33,895 bases of DNA from Euryarchaeota archaeon UBA605 (GTDB taxonomy: Archaea; Thermoplasmatota; Poseidoniia; Poseidoniales; Thalassarchaeaceae). The notes below the pieces were generated by a model. It was not told where the DNA came from and searched no databases. It saw only the letters and a list, made by a program, of their open reading frames with translations. Shown piece after piece: positions 23,401 through 32,282 of this stretch. Both the position numbers and the translations under genes were made by a program. Position 1 is the first letter of the stretch, and each line of letters opens with the position of its first letter. Where the stretch lies: contig DATY01000027.1 of NCBI GenBank assembly GCA_002504905.1, forward strand, positions 1 to 33,895, given 5' to 3'.

Positions 23401-25734
23401 CTCATTCATAGTTTCACGAATTAATACAGAATCATCCATCTGCCTATGTTTTTGCATAATCTGTTCAGCCCTCTGTTGGAATTGCTTTGGGCTTACTTCT
23501 TCTGCACCAATTCTTCTTGGATTGAGCATGCTTCGACTTGAAATTTCTCTAAATCTTTTTGCGAATAATTGTGATTCCATCATATGTTTTTGAAGAACAT
23601 CTTTACTATTTCCTTGTTTAAAAATTTCTGGGATTAAAGAAATTTCAACCTCATGACTCAACTTAATCATAAATCCATTTTCATCAAATGAAAGCTCGTG
23701 AACTATTATATTGTCATTAGTTGCTATACCTGCAAATAGATGGCCTAATGCGAGATTAAATGCTCTACCACGGCATGTAGTAACAATGTATGTAGGTAAT
23801 GGAGCCTCTACTTGTTCAACTAAAATCAAGTCATTACTTGGGACTTGGAAAGTCGTAGCTACATGTTCTTGGAAGAATCCAGAAACTGCATGTGCAACTG
23901 GTCTATTTAGCCCTAAAATATCTGTGAATATCGTCATTGGATCTTTTTCTAATCTGGCATATGTGGCGACCTCTTCAAGTAATTCTAAAACTTCTTGACT
24001 TAGCTCATGAGTCCTACTGTTAGCTTCACCCGTCCATGAAGGTATTGTTGGCCTATATCCTGTTGCAGGACTAACATTAACTCTAGTCCCTCTAATACTG
24101 CTGACTCTGTAAGTAGAACCTCCTAATAAGAATACATCACCATTTCTAAGACTAGAAACGAAACTTGAAGATAATTGACCAACCATTGTGCCATCAGATG
24201 TAAAAACTAAATAATTATTATTTGGAGCAATTGTACCTATATTTGTGTAATATATCATTTGAGCAAAACCACGCTTACCGAACTTATTGTCTTCCCAGTC
24301 TATCCAAATTCTTCTCTCATCTTCTAGAAGATCTAGAACTTCTATATAATCATCATATGGTAGATTTCTATATGGCCATGAAGCAGATGCTAACTCATAT
24401 GCATCGTCAATATCCCACTCTTTAATGATTGAAAGTCCAATTAAAAATTGGGCTAAAACATCCAAACAATTTTCAGGGAATTTTAAGATATCCATTGATC
24501 CGCGTAAAATTCCAGTTTGTAAAGCAACTAACTCCAATAAATCATGAGGTGAAATTGGTAAAAACCTCGCACGTGGAAGTCCACCAACTTGGTGTCCCGC
24601 TCTACCGATTCTTTGAAGTGCTGTTGCAATACTTCCCGGCGAGCCGACTTGGATTACCAAATCAACAGAACCAATATCTATTCCCATTTCTAAGCTACTA
24701 GAAGAAACCACGCATCTTAGAAATCCATTCTTAAGGCGCTGTTCTACATCCAATCGTATTGCCTTGTCCATTGAACCATGATGACCTTCTACTCCCAATA
24801 GGCCTGCAATTTTTAATTTTTGAACAACTGTTTCAGTCATGTTTCTGGTATTTACAAACACCAATGTAGTTGTATGCGCCTCTACAAGTTCTTTGATTCG
24901 GTCAACATTATGATCTAATATTTCCTTAATGGGAGTTGAGGCGAATCTTGGAGTTGGCAGAATGATATCTAAATCAAGATCTCTTGAACCTGAGATTTTT
25001 GCAATCGAAACTTTCTGCGGATCTACATCGCTATTTCGACTATCTGATGCAACTAAATATTCTGCAACCGCATCCAAAGGTTCCATTGTTGCGCTAATTC
25101 CAATTCGCTGCACATCTGAATCAATTACTGAATCCATCAATGCTAAACTCAATGAAAGATGAGTTCCTCTTTTGGTTGGAACTAATGAATGCATTTCGTC
25201 AATTATCATCCATTTCATATCATTAAGAATTGGTCTGAATCTCTTACTTGCAAGTGCGAGGCCTAATGATTCAGGAGTTGTAATTAAGATATGTGGAGGT
25301 TTTTTCAACATCTTCTCTCTTTCTTTTTGTGGTGTATCACCTGTCCTAAGACCAACTGTAATATCCTTAGCTCTGGATGGAAGATAACTATCTTTTATCT
25401 CTGTTAATGGGCCAATTAAATTCTTCTGAATATCGTTTGCTAATGCCTTAATTGGAGATATATACATGCACTGTACAGAACTTTCCAAACTACCATCCAA
25501 GGATCGACGGACTAAATCGTCAATAACTGTCAGAAAAGCAGTCAAAGTCTTACCTGAACCAGTTGGAGAACATAGTAAAAGGTGCTCTCCGTCCATTATC
25601 TTAGGGATTGCAACTTTTTGCGGATGTGTGAAATCAGGAAATTTATCTTTAAACCAGTTACGAACAGGTGGACATAATTTCTCTAGGAGTTCCTCAGACT
25701 CCATTATGTCTTGTACATATTCAATATCTGGCAT
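20440..25734 (-). CDS. lhr: Very large Lhr-family ATP-dependent helicase
   Basis: This 1764-residue superfamily 2 helicase has motif I SPTGSGKT (56-63), Ia SPIKALAND, motif II DEMH (179-182), motif III SAT (214-216) and motif VI QRIGRAGHQVGG. These are followed by the winged-helix and Lhr-core regions. Ordinary archaeal Lhr is roughly 850-950 residues, so the C-terminal 800 or so residues are extra, as in the long bacterial Lhr forms. They contain several probable winged-helix segments and a final domain ending EFAWEHDMPLTGKLYEQL. Lhr proteins are 3'-5' translocases thought to act in DNA repair on RNA:DNA hybrids and forks. GGTGT precedes the ATG, and a TATA element lies upstream. No frameshift is seen. 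Confidence 0.93.
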   Translation of the reverse strand: MPDIEYVQDIMESEELLEKLCPPVRNWFKDKFPDFTHPQKVAIPKIMDGEHLLLCSPTGSGKTLTAFLTVIDDLVRRSLDGSLESSVQCMYISPIKALANDIQKNLIGPLTEIKDSYLPSRAKDITVGLRTGDTPQKEREKMLKKPPHILITTPESLGLALASKRFRPILNDMKWMIIDEMHSLVPTKRGTHLSLSLALMDSVIDSDVQRIGISATMEPLDAVAEYLVASDSRNSDVDPQKVSIAKISGSRDLDLDIILPTPRFASTPIKEILDHNVDRIKELVEAHTTTLVFVNTRNMTETVVQKLKIAGLLGVEGHHGSMDKAIRLDVEQRLKNGFLRCVVSSSSLEMGIDIGSVDLVIQVGSPGSIATALQRIGRAGHQVGGLPRARFLPISPHDLLELVALQTGILRGSMDILKFPENCLDVLAQFLIGLSIIKEWDIDDAYELASASWPYRNLPYDDYIEVLDLLEDERRIWIDWEDNKFGKRGFAQMIYYTNIGTIAPNNNYLVFTSDGTMVGQLSSSFVSSLRNGDVFLLGGSTYRVSSIRGTRVNVSPATGYRPTIPSWTGEANSRTHELSQEVLELLEEVATYARLEKDPMTIFTDILGLNRPVAHAVSGFFQEHVATTFQVPSNDLILVEQVEAPLPTYIVTTCRGRAFNLALGHLFAGIATNDNIIVHELSFDENGFMIKLSHEVEISLIPEIFKQGNSKDVLQKHMMESQLFAKRFREISSRSMLNPRRIGAEEVSPKQFQQRAEQIMQKHRQMDDSVLIRETMNEILHADLDMAQLEIFINRMDSEDVRIVHRRVKMPSPLGMTLFMSSFEDLLSLRTRAYLIKDVDPEILRRLLGARSLATDLDKSRISEYYMSKISEPVNANGLLRLMDMGGGLNRELSNPLYEHKLKNIDIEVVKEWVRELAERGLITRVQGTGHEQIDDKWFSMRMADVHGTLGCLAVAGGSETNDIRELYTGGLTYEVGMNYDGDFEPKELKKKSLSDPQDCLRMKLLDMLGSEGPQVSDSLSSRLPFPKAQVEAVLQELEMKNLVSIGFFTQTDEGEYILRVDEYRITGGSVEVVDYRTLQNHLLAKSFKEYSEPSEAIRSLTLVQRRDELLHRVKNYRFRDWKDIKHDSDIYNGRLLHNRVGYTSKDQIPMFLGLRGEPWIGALEQELLDKITPGGLSRAELFDGYPKGKENAHIQRSLKSALNNLERQLLVAKQYLVLPNRKRSLAVFHKIHDVVEPLDFATSVKQLIEAIGPVRLHTLRFYVSRPVEELAEVLRDLDDSKQIRRIVALQPDPTDYYASQEDAELLLQPIVEDRRMRILSQSDPFCSRFIQEVRLILKQGWYHPVFKGVDPIGRILMFVVNDYLEIKDINIPHSYLDEFKETFDELLENYRDRLVDVSVLHAFNSIPVHDCDENIQNILSELGFISMGDGERYIRGGVVEPRSRQEVNRMLFYHHRMHQNSRHENETLALETMDELRDDFALRGRCEMFRVNLKAMAAAHQLSQGTNLRGHLVWGRKKHFERLLTIRNLQSNEEDEDILQFFREHHDPVIFMERHAMKRAEFRKLISPLVRSGHLIQDYRGGFKTVEPISNSDLWEIKSNYLRDLVSEYPVISLKQVERLAGSAFSAEEISDVMHDFESDGTLIKGFLVDDLQDICWGRQDILEGLDGIRKTRDLVVPPSDQLIHYFGSILRERFGFGSAYMVFHKEEPIAAFKANTKDGVIEVTDFVGDSELEKEALRVMKEFAWEHDMPLTGKLYEQLRSR

Positions 25735-25772
25735 TTAATTTACACCGCGACCCGAAGCGTATCGACTGAGTA

Positions 25773-25780
25773 CTTATAAT
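25773..25780 (-). promoter_or_regulatory. TATA element for lhr
   Basis: On the minus strand this site contains TTATAA, centred about 43 bases before the lhr ATG, leaving a leader of about 15 bases that contains GGTGT. It lies in the 180-base lhr/glyS divergent spacer, the longest gene-free stretch in the window, which otherwise shows only AT-rich sequence. Confidence 0.5.
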
Positions 25781-25855
25781 GTTGGATTAAATCAATGGAT
25801 TATTGATACGAAAATTAAATTTCTGAAATAGACTGAAAACATAGAAGAATCAATT

Positions 25856-25862
25856 TTTATAT
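25856..25862 (+). promoter_or_regulatory. TATA box for glyS
   Basis: TTTATAT is close to the archaeal consensus, centred 56 bases before the glyS ATG. The transcript would have a leader of about 30 bases with a weak AAAGG-type ribosome-binding site. Confidence 0.5.
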
Positions 25863-25914
25863 CAATATACTAAGGATGGCTTGAAAGGTAAACACTCATT
25901 CAAAGGTTCATAAT

Positions 25915-27633
25915 ATGACCGATGAGAAGCGTATTGAGAGGCTCTCAGCAATGCTGAAGAGAAGAGGAATTATCCTTCCTGCTTTTGAAATATATGGTGG
26001 AGTCTCAGGATTGATCGATTACGGTCCAGTCGGTGCATCGATTAGAAGGAGAGTAATTCAAAATTGGATAGAGCATTGGACGATTAATGGAGATATTGTA
26101 GAGATTGACTCGCCTACTATAACGCCCGAAAATGTGTTAATTGCAAGTGGTCATGTTGGCGAGTTTAATGACTTAATGTCGCAGTGCGAAAAATGCTCAA
26201 GTGCATTTAGGGCAGATCAATTAGTTGAAGGGCATCATCCTAATCCTGATATATTAAACTCGAAGGAGATTGATGAGATTCTAAATTCAAATAAAATAAA
26301 ATGCCCAAATTGTAGTCAGTCTCAATGGGCTCCGTCAAAACCAATGAACCTGATGTTTGGTACAAAGATAGGAGCGATGAAATCTAGTAGGCAAGCATAC
26401 ATGAGGCCTGAAACTGCTCAAGGCATGTTCATGTTGTATCCTTCGTTGTATAGACATTTTAGACAAAAATTACCATTCGGTGCTATTCAAACAGGGAAGG
26501 GGTATAGGAATGAGATCAGCCCGCGACAAGGAATGATAAGATTAAGGGAATTTAATATGGCAGAATTGGAATACTTCATAGATCCCGAAAACCCACCAGA
26601 AGTTGACTTGTCAGCAAGTAAAGAAAAGATTTCAATGATACCTGACCCAAATGGTAATCAACGCAAAGAGATAAAAATTACTTTCCAAGATGCGATTAAA
26701 AATAATGTGATTAAAGATACTACTGTTGGTTATTTCTTATCAAAAACCTGGGACTTCTTAATTGGAGTAGGAATTGATGCTTCGAAAATTAGGTTTAGAC
26801 AGCATGAAGGGAATGAAATGGCTCATTATGCAGAAGATTGTTGGGATTGTGAGATTTTAGGAGAACATGGTTGGATAGAATGTGTAGGTATAGCTAATAG
26901 AACCTGTCATGACTTACAATCACATGAAAAATATTCTAACTCTAATTCACTTAGAGCATGGAGAGAATTTGATGAAGTAAAGGTTGAGAATAAAGAAATT
27001 CTATCTCCAAGGACCTCGGTCTTAGGACCTCAATTCAGAGATAAGGCAGGATCTGTTATATCAGCCCTTGAAAGTCTAGAAAATATACCTGAAAATCTAC
27101 CATTTACGTTACAACTTGATGATGGTTCTAACGTAGAAATTACTTCAGAAATGGTAGACAGGAAGACGATAAATAATTCAGTTGCAGGAGAATGGTTCAC
27201 ACCTCATGTAATAGAACCTGCATTCGGTATCGATCGAATTATATGGCATATCTTAGATCATGCATTTGAAGAAATAGAAAAAGAGGGAGAAAAATATAAT
27301 CTACTAAAATTGAAAGAATCTATTTCTCCGGCTGACTTAATTGTTTTGCCATTATTTGAAAAAGATGGAATGGGTATGGCAGCAAGAAAATTAAATACTC
27401 AAATTAATCAAATGCAAGGAGTGAAATGTCTGATTGATTCAAGTAAATCTATTGGAAGAAGATATGCAAGAGCAGATGAAATTGGAGTCCCTTGGGCAAT
27501 AACTGTAGATCATCAAACACTTGAGGATGAAACTGTAACGGTAAGAAGAAGAGACGACCAAAAACAAATTAGAATAGACATTGGTCAACTATTAGATCTA
27601 ATTAATACTAATTTAGTTTCAACTTTATTTTGA
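25915..27633 (+). CDS. glyS: Glycyl-tRNA synthetase, archaeal/eukaryotic alpha2 type
   Basis: The 572-residue class II synthetase charges tRNA-Gly. It has YGGVSGLIDYGPVG (27-40) and C91/C94 with C130/C133, which probably form a zinc-binding insertion. Next come RPETAQGMF, with the acidic recognition residues, and motif 2 in YRNEISPRQGMIRLREF (197-213). Motif 3 lies in EPAFGIDRI, and the last 110 residues form the anticodon-binding domain. The length is typical of the dimeric form. It is the first gene of a glyS-rfcL pair, with 35 bases between them. Confidence 0.97.
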   Translation: MTDEKRIERLSAMLKRRGIILPAFEIYGGVSGLIDYGPVGASIRRRVIQNWIEHWTINGDIVEIDSPTITPENVLIASGHVGEFNDLMSQCEKCSSAFRADQLVEGHHPNPDILNSKEIDEILNSNKIKCPNCSQSQWAPSKPMNLMFGTKIGAMKSSRQAYMRPETAQGMFMLYPSLYRHFRQKLPFGAIQTGKGYRNEISPRQGMIRLREFNMAELEYFIDPENPPEVDLSASKEKISMIPDPNGNQRKEIKITFQDAIKNNVIKDTTVGYFLSKTWDFLIGVGIDASKIRFRQHEGNEMAHYAEDCWDCEILGEHGWIECVGIANRTCHDLQSHEKYSNSNSLRAWREFDEVKVENKEILSPRTSVLGPQFRDKAGSVISALESLENIPENLPFTLQLDDGSNVEITSEMVDRKTINNSVAGEWFTPHVIEPAFGIDRIIWHILDHAFEEIEKEGEKYNLLKLKESISPADLIVLPLFEKDGMGMAARKLNTQINQMQGVKCLIDSSKSIGRRYARADEIGVPWAITVDHQTLEDETVTVRRRDDQKQIRIDIGQLLDLINTNLVSTLF

Positions 27634-27668
27634 ATAATCTTCAATAGGCGCCAACTTAAGCAAGACTC

Positions 27669-29183
27669 GTGACTGAACACTTGGTTGAAGATTGGACCGA
27701 GAGGTATAGACCAACTTCGATAGGAGAAATGGAAGGTAATGAGACTCAATTAAGAAGGATAAGAACTTGGTTAGAGCAATGGGATTCTACTAAACCACCT
27801 GAGAAAAAAGGAATTCTGCTTTCAGGCCCACCAGGAGTTGGAAAAACAACATTAGCTAAAGCGATAGGAAATGAAAAAGGATGGACTGTAATAGAACTAA
27901 ATGCTTCTGAAGAAAGAAATGCTGCTGCAATTAGAAAAGCAGCAACAAGGGGTTCGCAACATATATCATTGGACCAATTTTCTGAAAATAAGACTGAAAA
28001 TGGAAGAACTCTAATATTATTGGATGAAGTAGATCACCTCAGTGGAAGTTTTGCTAAACTTAATGATGAATCGATTGAGAAAAGAATAACTGGTGATGAA
28101 GAGAAATTAAAGGGAGATTCTGGTGGTAAGGCGGAATTAATCAACTTACTAAGAAAATCTAAGCAACCAATTATCATGACATGTAATGAACCGATGAGGC
28201 TTTGGGGGAGTGGTAGAAATTGGAAGCAAAATCAAAATCGTGTTCTGAAACTTAGTGAACAGATAATCTTCAAAAGAGTTGAAAAAATGCACATGAGAAA
28301 GATTTCTCGAAGAGTTTTGGACTCAGAAGGATATTCAATAGATCCTGAAGCACTTGAAGCCTTAATTGATGGGAATCCTGGTGATTTAAGAGCATTAATT
28401 AGAGATCTTCAAGCTGTCTCAGTAATTTCTGGAGAACATATCGATTTAGCTGCAGTTAGAGACCTGTCTTCTGTAGCAATTAGAGACTCTCAAATTGATG
28501 TCTTCAAAGCATTGCAAGCTGTTTATAAAAGTAAATCAGGAAAAGATGCAGGGAAAATATTACTAAATTCAGATAAAGATCCTGATCAGATGATTTCATG
28601 GTTTACATGGAATAATCAAAGTGTCTTCGATAATAGAACACTAGAAGAATTGAGTTCAGCAATGGTCAGTGCCGATAGGGCGCTTGCTACAAAATTTAAG
28701 AATAGAGCATACAGATCTTGGTACTGGGGTTCTGTGCTCTCTGCTCAGGCGGCAGTTGCAATGAAACCTATAGACTCCGCAAGAGATCCATTCATTACAT
28801 ACCCAAATTTCCTAAGAAGGGGAGGTACAGGAATTAGAAGTTCTATAATAGACAACTTAAGCAAGCAATTAGATACCAGTAAGGCATCAATAAGAGAAGA
28901 ATTATGGCCTAAACTTCTCGCCGTTCATGATTCAGAAATAGGAGGAGATCCAATGGATTTATCCTTATCTAAGAAACTCGATTTAACTCTTGAAGACCAC
29001 TTATCGCTATACGGAATTTCTAAGTCTAAACCTATTGCAATAAAGATTATTGAAGCATTTAATGAAGATATAAAAGAAAATAATTATGATTTAGATCAAG
29101 ACATTAAATTGGATTCTGAAGAGAAAGTGGAAGTGGAAAAGAAAGAACCATCTGGGACTCAATTCACACTAGATTCATTCTAA
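27669..29183 (+). CDS. rfcL: Replication factor C large subunit
   Basis: This 504-residue clamp-loader subunit has the RFC box WTERYRPTSIGEM (9-21), Walker A GPPGVGKT (53-60), Walker B LLDEVD (117-122) and sensor-like MTCNEP. It lacks the SRC arginine finger of the small subunit. The last seven residues, QFTLDSF (498-504), form a PCNA-interacting PIP box behind an acidic-basic linker. The start is a GTG without a Shine-Dalgarno sequence, fixed by the conserved N-terminus. The stop directly abuts the stop of the convergent trkH gene with no base between. The small RFC subunit is not in the window. Confidence 0.96.
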   Translation: MTEHLVEDWTERYRPTSIGEMEGNETQLRRIRTWLEQWDSTKPPEKKGILLSGPPGVGKTTLAKAIGNEKGWTVIELNASEERNAAAIRKAATRGSQHISLDQFSENKTENGRTLILLDEVDHLSGSFAKLNDESIEKRITGDEEKLKGDSGGKAELINLLRKSKQPIIMTCNEPMRLWGSGRNWKQNQNRVLKLSEQIIFKRVEKMHMRKISRRVLDSEGYSIDPEALEALIDGNPGDLRALIRDLQAVSVISGEHIDLAAVRDLSSVAIRDSQIDVFKALQAVYKSKSGKDAGKILLNSDKDPDQMISWFTWNNQSVFDNRTLEELSSAMVSADRALATKFKNRAYRSWYWGSVLSAQAAVAMKPIDSARDPFITYPNFLRRGGTGIRSSIIDNLSKQLDTSKASIREELWPKLLAVHDSEIGGDPMDLSLSKKLDLTLEDHLSLYGISKSKPIAIKIIEAFNEDIKENNYDLDQDIKLDSEEKVEVEKKEPSGTQFTLDSF

Positions 29184-30764
29184 TTAATTAGCATCAGACC
29201 AAGTTTTTGGATGTAATAATACTAGTACCGTTAATAACTCTAGACGACCGAACCACATTAGAATTGATGTCCAAAATAAAGTCACTTCACCCATACTAGA
29301 CCAAGTAGCAGTAGGACCATATGATCCCAGAGCAGGACCTGTATTGCCTAGAGAGGAGATTACCACTGAAAGGACATCATTCAGACTCCAACTTGGCTCT
29401 AAGAATGAGATAAATAGCATTGATGACATTGCAAGAACTAACCATGCGCTAATCATTCCTAAAACGATGAATACTTGTTCTTCATCAATTACTTCTTCAT
29501 TTACTCTCATTGCAATAACTTTCTTTGGCTGAATAATACGCAAAACTTCTCTCTTTGCTAATTCGAAGGCAACACGAATTCTTAGTACCTTAAGACCACC
29601 TCCAGTGGAACCAGCTGAAGCACCAACTATCATCAATAAGAGTAACACGAATTGACTGAATACAGGCCATTTAGAAAAGTCAGTCGATGAATAGCCAGTA
29701 CTGGAAATGGAAATTGCTTGGAATGCAGTATGCCTTAACGTTTCTAACAAACTATACCCATTATTATCTGTACGGAGAAGATTCACCGCCATCGCAACCC
29801 ATGCAATAAAGACAATTAGAAGGTATACTCTCAATTCTTCGTCTTTCAAGGCCTCCTTTGTTCTACCAGCAATTATCAGATGATAGAGGCTGTAATTGAT
29901 ACAAGTAAGTAGCATGAATACCATAATTATTGATTCAATCAATGCAGAATCAAATGCACTTACTCCTGAATCGGTTGTGCCGAAACCACCAGAGGCTAGA
30001 GTTGTCATTGAATAATTTACAGAATCAAAAATCGACATTTCTCCAACAAAGTGAAGTAATCCTAAAGCACAAGCAGTAAGGACACTGTAAATTAACCATA
30101 GTCTTCTAGCAGTTGATTGTAGATTTGGACTTAATCGAGATAAGGATGGACCCGTTAACTCGGCTCGAGCAAGGTTCATTCCGCCTCCAAGAATACTAGA
30201 AAATATCATTAATCCTAGCATTATTACTCCAATTCCTCCAAGCCATTGTGTTAGGGAACGCCACAAAATAATACTTCTTTTTTGCTCTGCAATACAGTCT
30301 AAATCTTCACTAGCCATATTTTCTAAGGCACTAATACAAACGGGACTGACGGATGAATCTATCACTGTAGCTCCAGTAGTAGTGAAACCTGACATTGATT
30401 CAAACCATGAATAAAGAAGACCACGAAGAATTTCTACGAAACTAACATCACCAAAATGATATGGGCCATAGAAAGTTCCGCCAAGCCAAAATGGCATTGA
30501 CCCAAGTAGAATTACAGGAATCCAACCCAAAGCTACTGAAGCAAATGCTTCCCTATCTCTAACTCTTTGATGACTTGTATTTTTCTTTGATCTTGATATA
30601 AACCATTGACCAACAAATGCTGCAATTATTATTGGAATTAGGTATGTTTTAATTGCGTATTCTTGACCTTCTGTATAGAAACTGAATAAACCAACTAAAG
30701 AAAGAGGGACGCAAACTACTCTGATCGTCCAACCTAGTACTAAACCAATTACATCCCAACGCAT
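29184..30764 (-). CDS. trkH: TrkH-family potassium uptake membrane subunit
   Basis: The 526-residue membrane protein has about ten or more hydrophobic segments and the four P-loop filter sequences of Trk/Ktr transporters: SGFTTTGATV, TTLASGGFGTTDSG, SISSTGYSSTD and SSLGNTGPALG. Each has the conserved filter glycine. It forms a K+ channel-like dimer gated by a TrkA ring; trkA lies immediately upstream (2-base gap). GGAG precedes the ATG, so the two are co-translated from one transcript. Confidence 0.96.
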   Translation of the reverse strand: MRWDVIGLVLGWTIRVVCVPLSLVGLFSFYTEGQEYAIKTYLIPIIIAAFVGQWFISRSKKNTSHQRVRDREAFASVALGWIPVILLGSMPFWLGGTFYGPYHFGDVSFVEILRGLLYSWFESMSGFTTTGATVIDSSVSPVCISALENMASEDLDCIAEQKRSIILWRSLTQWLGGIGVIMLGLMIFSSILGGGMNLARAELTGPSLSRLSPNLQSTARRLWLIYSVLTACALGLLHFVGEMSIFDSVNYSMTTLASGGFGTTDSGVSAFDSALIESIIMVFMLLTCINYSLYHLIIAGRTKEALKDEELRVYLLIVFIAWVAMAVNLLRTDNNGYSLLETLRHTAFQAISISSTGYSSTDFSKWPVFSQFVLLLLMIVGASAGSTGGGLKVLRIRVAFELAKREVLRIIQPKKVIAMRVNEEVIDEEQVFIVLGMISAWLVLAMSSMLFISFLEPSWSLNDVLSVVISSLGNTGPALGSYGPTATWSSMGEVTLFWTSILMWFGRLELLTVLVLLHPKTWSDAN

Positions 30765-30766
30765 TA

Positions 30767-32185
30767 TTAGTTCTCCAAAGACCTCTCAACTCGTTTTATA
30801 TCTGATTTTTCTAAGAAAATATAAATTTTATCGGACATCTCAAGATTTTCTACCTGGCTTGGGATTTGTACTTCAATAATTCCTTCATCATTCAGTCTTT
30901 CAATCATCACTATCCTGCATCCAATCTTATTTTCTGCATCGGAAATACTTCTACCAACTAAATTATTCTCTGAACTCAAAGTAGCAGACATGGAAATTAA
31001 TTCAGGAATTGTAGGAATTGATTGATATGCTCCTGGGACATTCATATGAATAGATTTGAGAACAGAAGTTACAGTAACTAAACGTCTGCTTATAGGACGA
31101 GTTAATCCAATTCTCTGAACTGCTTCGACCAAAGCCCTATCATTTAGCAGAAGTCCTGTTCTTGAAACACCTTTATCCTTAGCACGCATGGAAATGGCAA
31201 TGTTGAGATTGTCATCATCTAATGCTGCTACAGTTATGTCTTGTTGATCAATTCCTAACTCTCTAAGTAAATCTTCATCTTGAGGATCTCCATGAATCAC
31301 ATCCAATCTTTTATTGATTCCAATTTGAGAACCAACTAATTCATTAGCGAAATCTAAATTCGGCTCTATTACAACTACTTCAGAACCATTATCAAGATAA
31401 TGTTCGGATAGCTTATTTCCAAATTGTGTAGCTCCAAAAATAGCCACTTGAGGTTTTTCTGGAAGTTCCGGATCGATACATCCTATCGCCTTTGTAATTT
31501 GCCCAAACTGTAACGTAGAACGAGAAACGAATACCAATGTATCTCCTTCAGAAATTATTTCATTACCGTTTGTTAATTTACCACCACCATCTCCGGAAGA
31601 AATCGCATAAATTGAGGGGAGATCAACAAAAATATTCCCTGCCTCACTTGTCTGAACACCTATCAATGCAGATTTCGAGGTAACCTTGACAGACGATATC
31701 CAAGAATTATCTCCAAAAGCGAGTATTTCATCTATTGAAGGAGCGAGTAAACCCGCTGCTAATTGTTCAACAATCTCATCAGAGGCACATACTATGTGAT
31801 CCGCACGTGTCCATTTCTCAAGTGGCCCTGCGCCTTTATTTAAATTCATTAAGTCAGGATTACTTATTACAGCAATTGCAGTAAGTCCGGAAGCATTGCG
31901 GTCACCTACTTGTTCACTGTAGACTCTTTTGGCAAATGCACAAGAGAGAAGATTAATTTCATCATTATTTGTCGCCATTACTATAATCTCTGCATCGTTT
32001 ATACCTGCTCTCAGAAGGGAATCCCTGGAAAGTACTGAACCTGTTACTAATAGACAATCTAATGATTGAGATTCATTGATTGCACTTGGGTCAGGATCGA
32101 TTAAAGCAACGCTTCTTTTTTCTTCCCTAAGAGCCTCAGCGACACCTCTGCCGACCTCGCCAGCACCTGCTATAATTACTCTCAT
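30767..32185 (-). CDS. trkA: TrkA potassium uptake regulatory subunit, two RCK modules
   Basis: This 472-residue cytosolic protein has two RCK_N-RCK_C units. The first Rossmann nucleotide-binding motif is GAGEVG (7-12), with D30 at the strand end; the second is GATQFG (251-256), where the first glycine pattern is looser. RCK_C domains follow at about residues 155-235 and 390-470. It binds NAD(H) or adenine nucleotides and gates TrkH. The tandem arrangement is the typical TrkA form. The ATG lies 29 bases after a good TATA box, so the transcript may be nearly leaderless. Confidence 0.95.
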   Translation of the reverse strand: MRVIIAGAGEVGRGVAEALREEKRSVALIDPDPSAINESQSLDCLLVTGSVLSRDSLLRAGINDAEIIVMATNNDEINLLSCAFAKRVYSEQVGDRNASGLTAIAVISNPDLMNLNKGAGPLEKWTRADHIVCASDEIVEQLAAGLLAPSIDEILAFGDNSWISSVKVTSKSALIGVQTSEAGNIFVDLPSIYAISSGDGGGKLTNGNEIISEGDTLVFVSRSTLQFGQITKAIGCIDPELPEKPQVAIFGATQFGNKLSEHYLDNGSEVVVIEPNLDFANELVGSQIGINKRLDVIHGDPQDEDLLRELGIDQQDITVAALDDDNLNIAISMRAKDKGVSRTGLLLNDRALVEAVQRIGLTRPISRRLVTVTSVLKSIHMNVPGAYQSIPTIPELISMSATLSSENNLVGRSISDAENKIGCRIVMIERLNDEGIIEVQIPSQVENLEMSDKIYIFLEKSDIKRVERSLEN

Positions 32186-32210
32186 TGTTTAACCTGCCTC
32201 AATAGAACAG

Positions 32211-32217
32211 ATATAAT
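32211..32217 (-). promoter_or_regulatory. TATA box for trkA-trkH
   Basis: ATTATAT on the minus strand is centred 29 bases before the trkA ATG, which suits a leaderless transcript. It lies in the 97-base gap between the unknown membrane protein gene and trkA, which is very AT-rich and otherwise featureless. Confidence 0.5.
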
Positions 32218-32282
32218 CATACTTATTGTACTATTCTAAATATATTGATTAGGTTATATTTTACTAATTTTCAATGAAGTTA

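Noticed and set aside
25735..25914. Possible RNA gene or small ORF in the longest gap
   Set aside because: The spacer is AT-rich with promoter elements for both flanking genes and no stable fold or supported frame.
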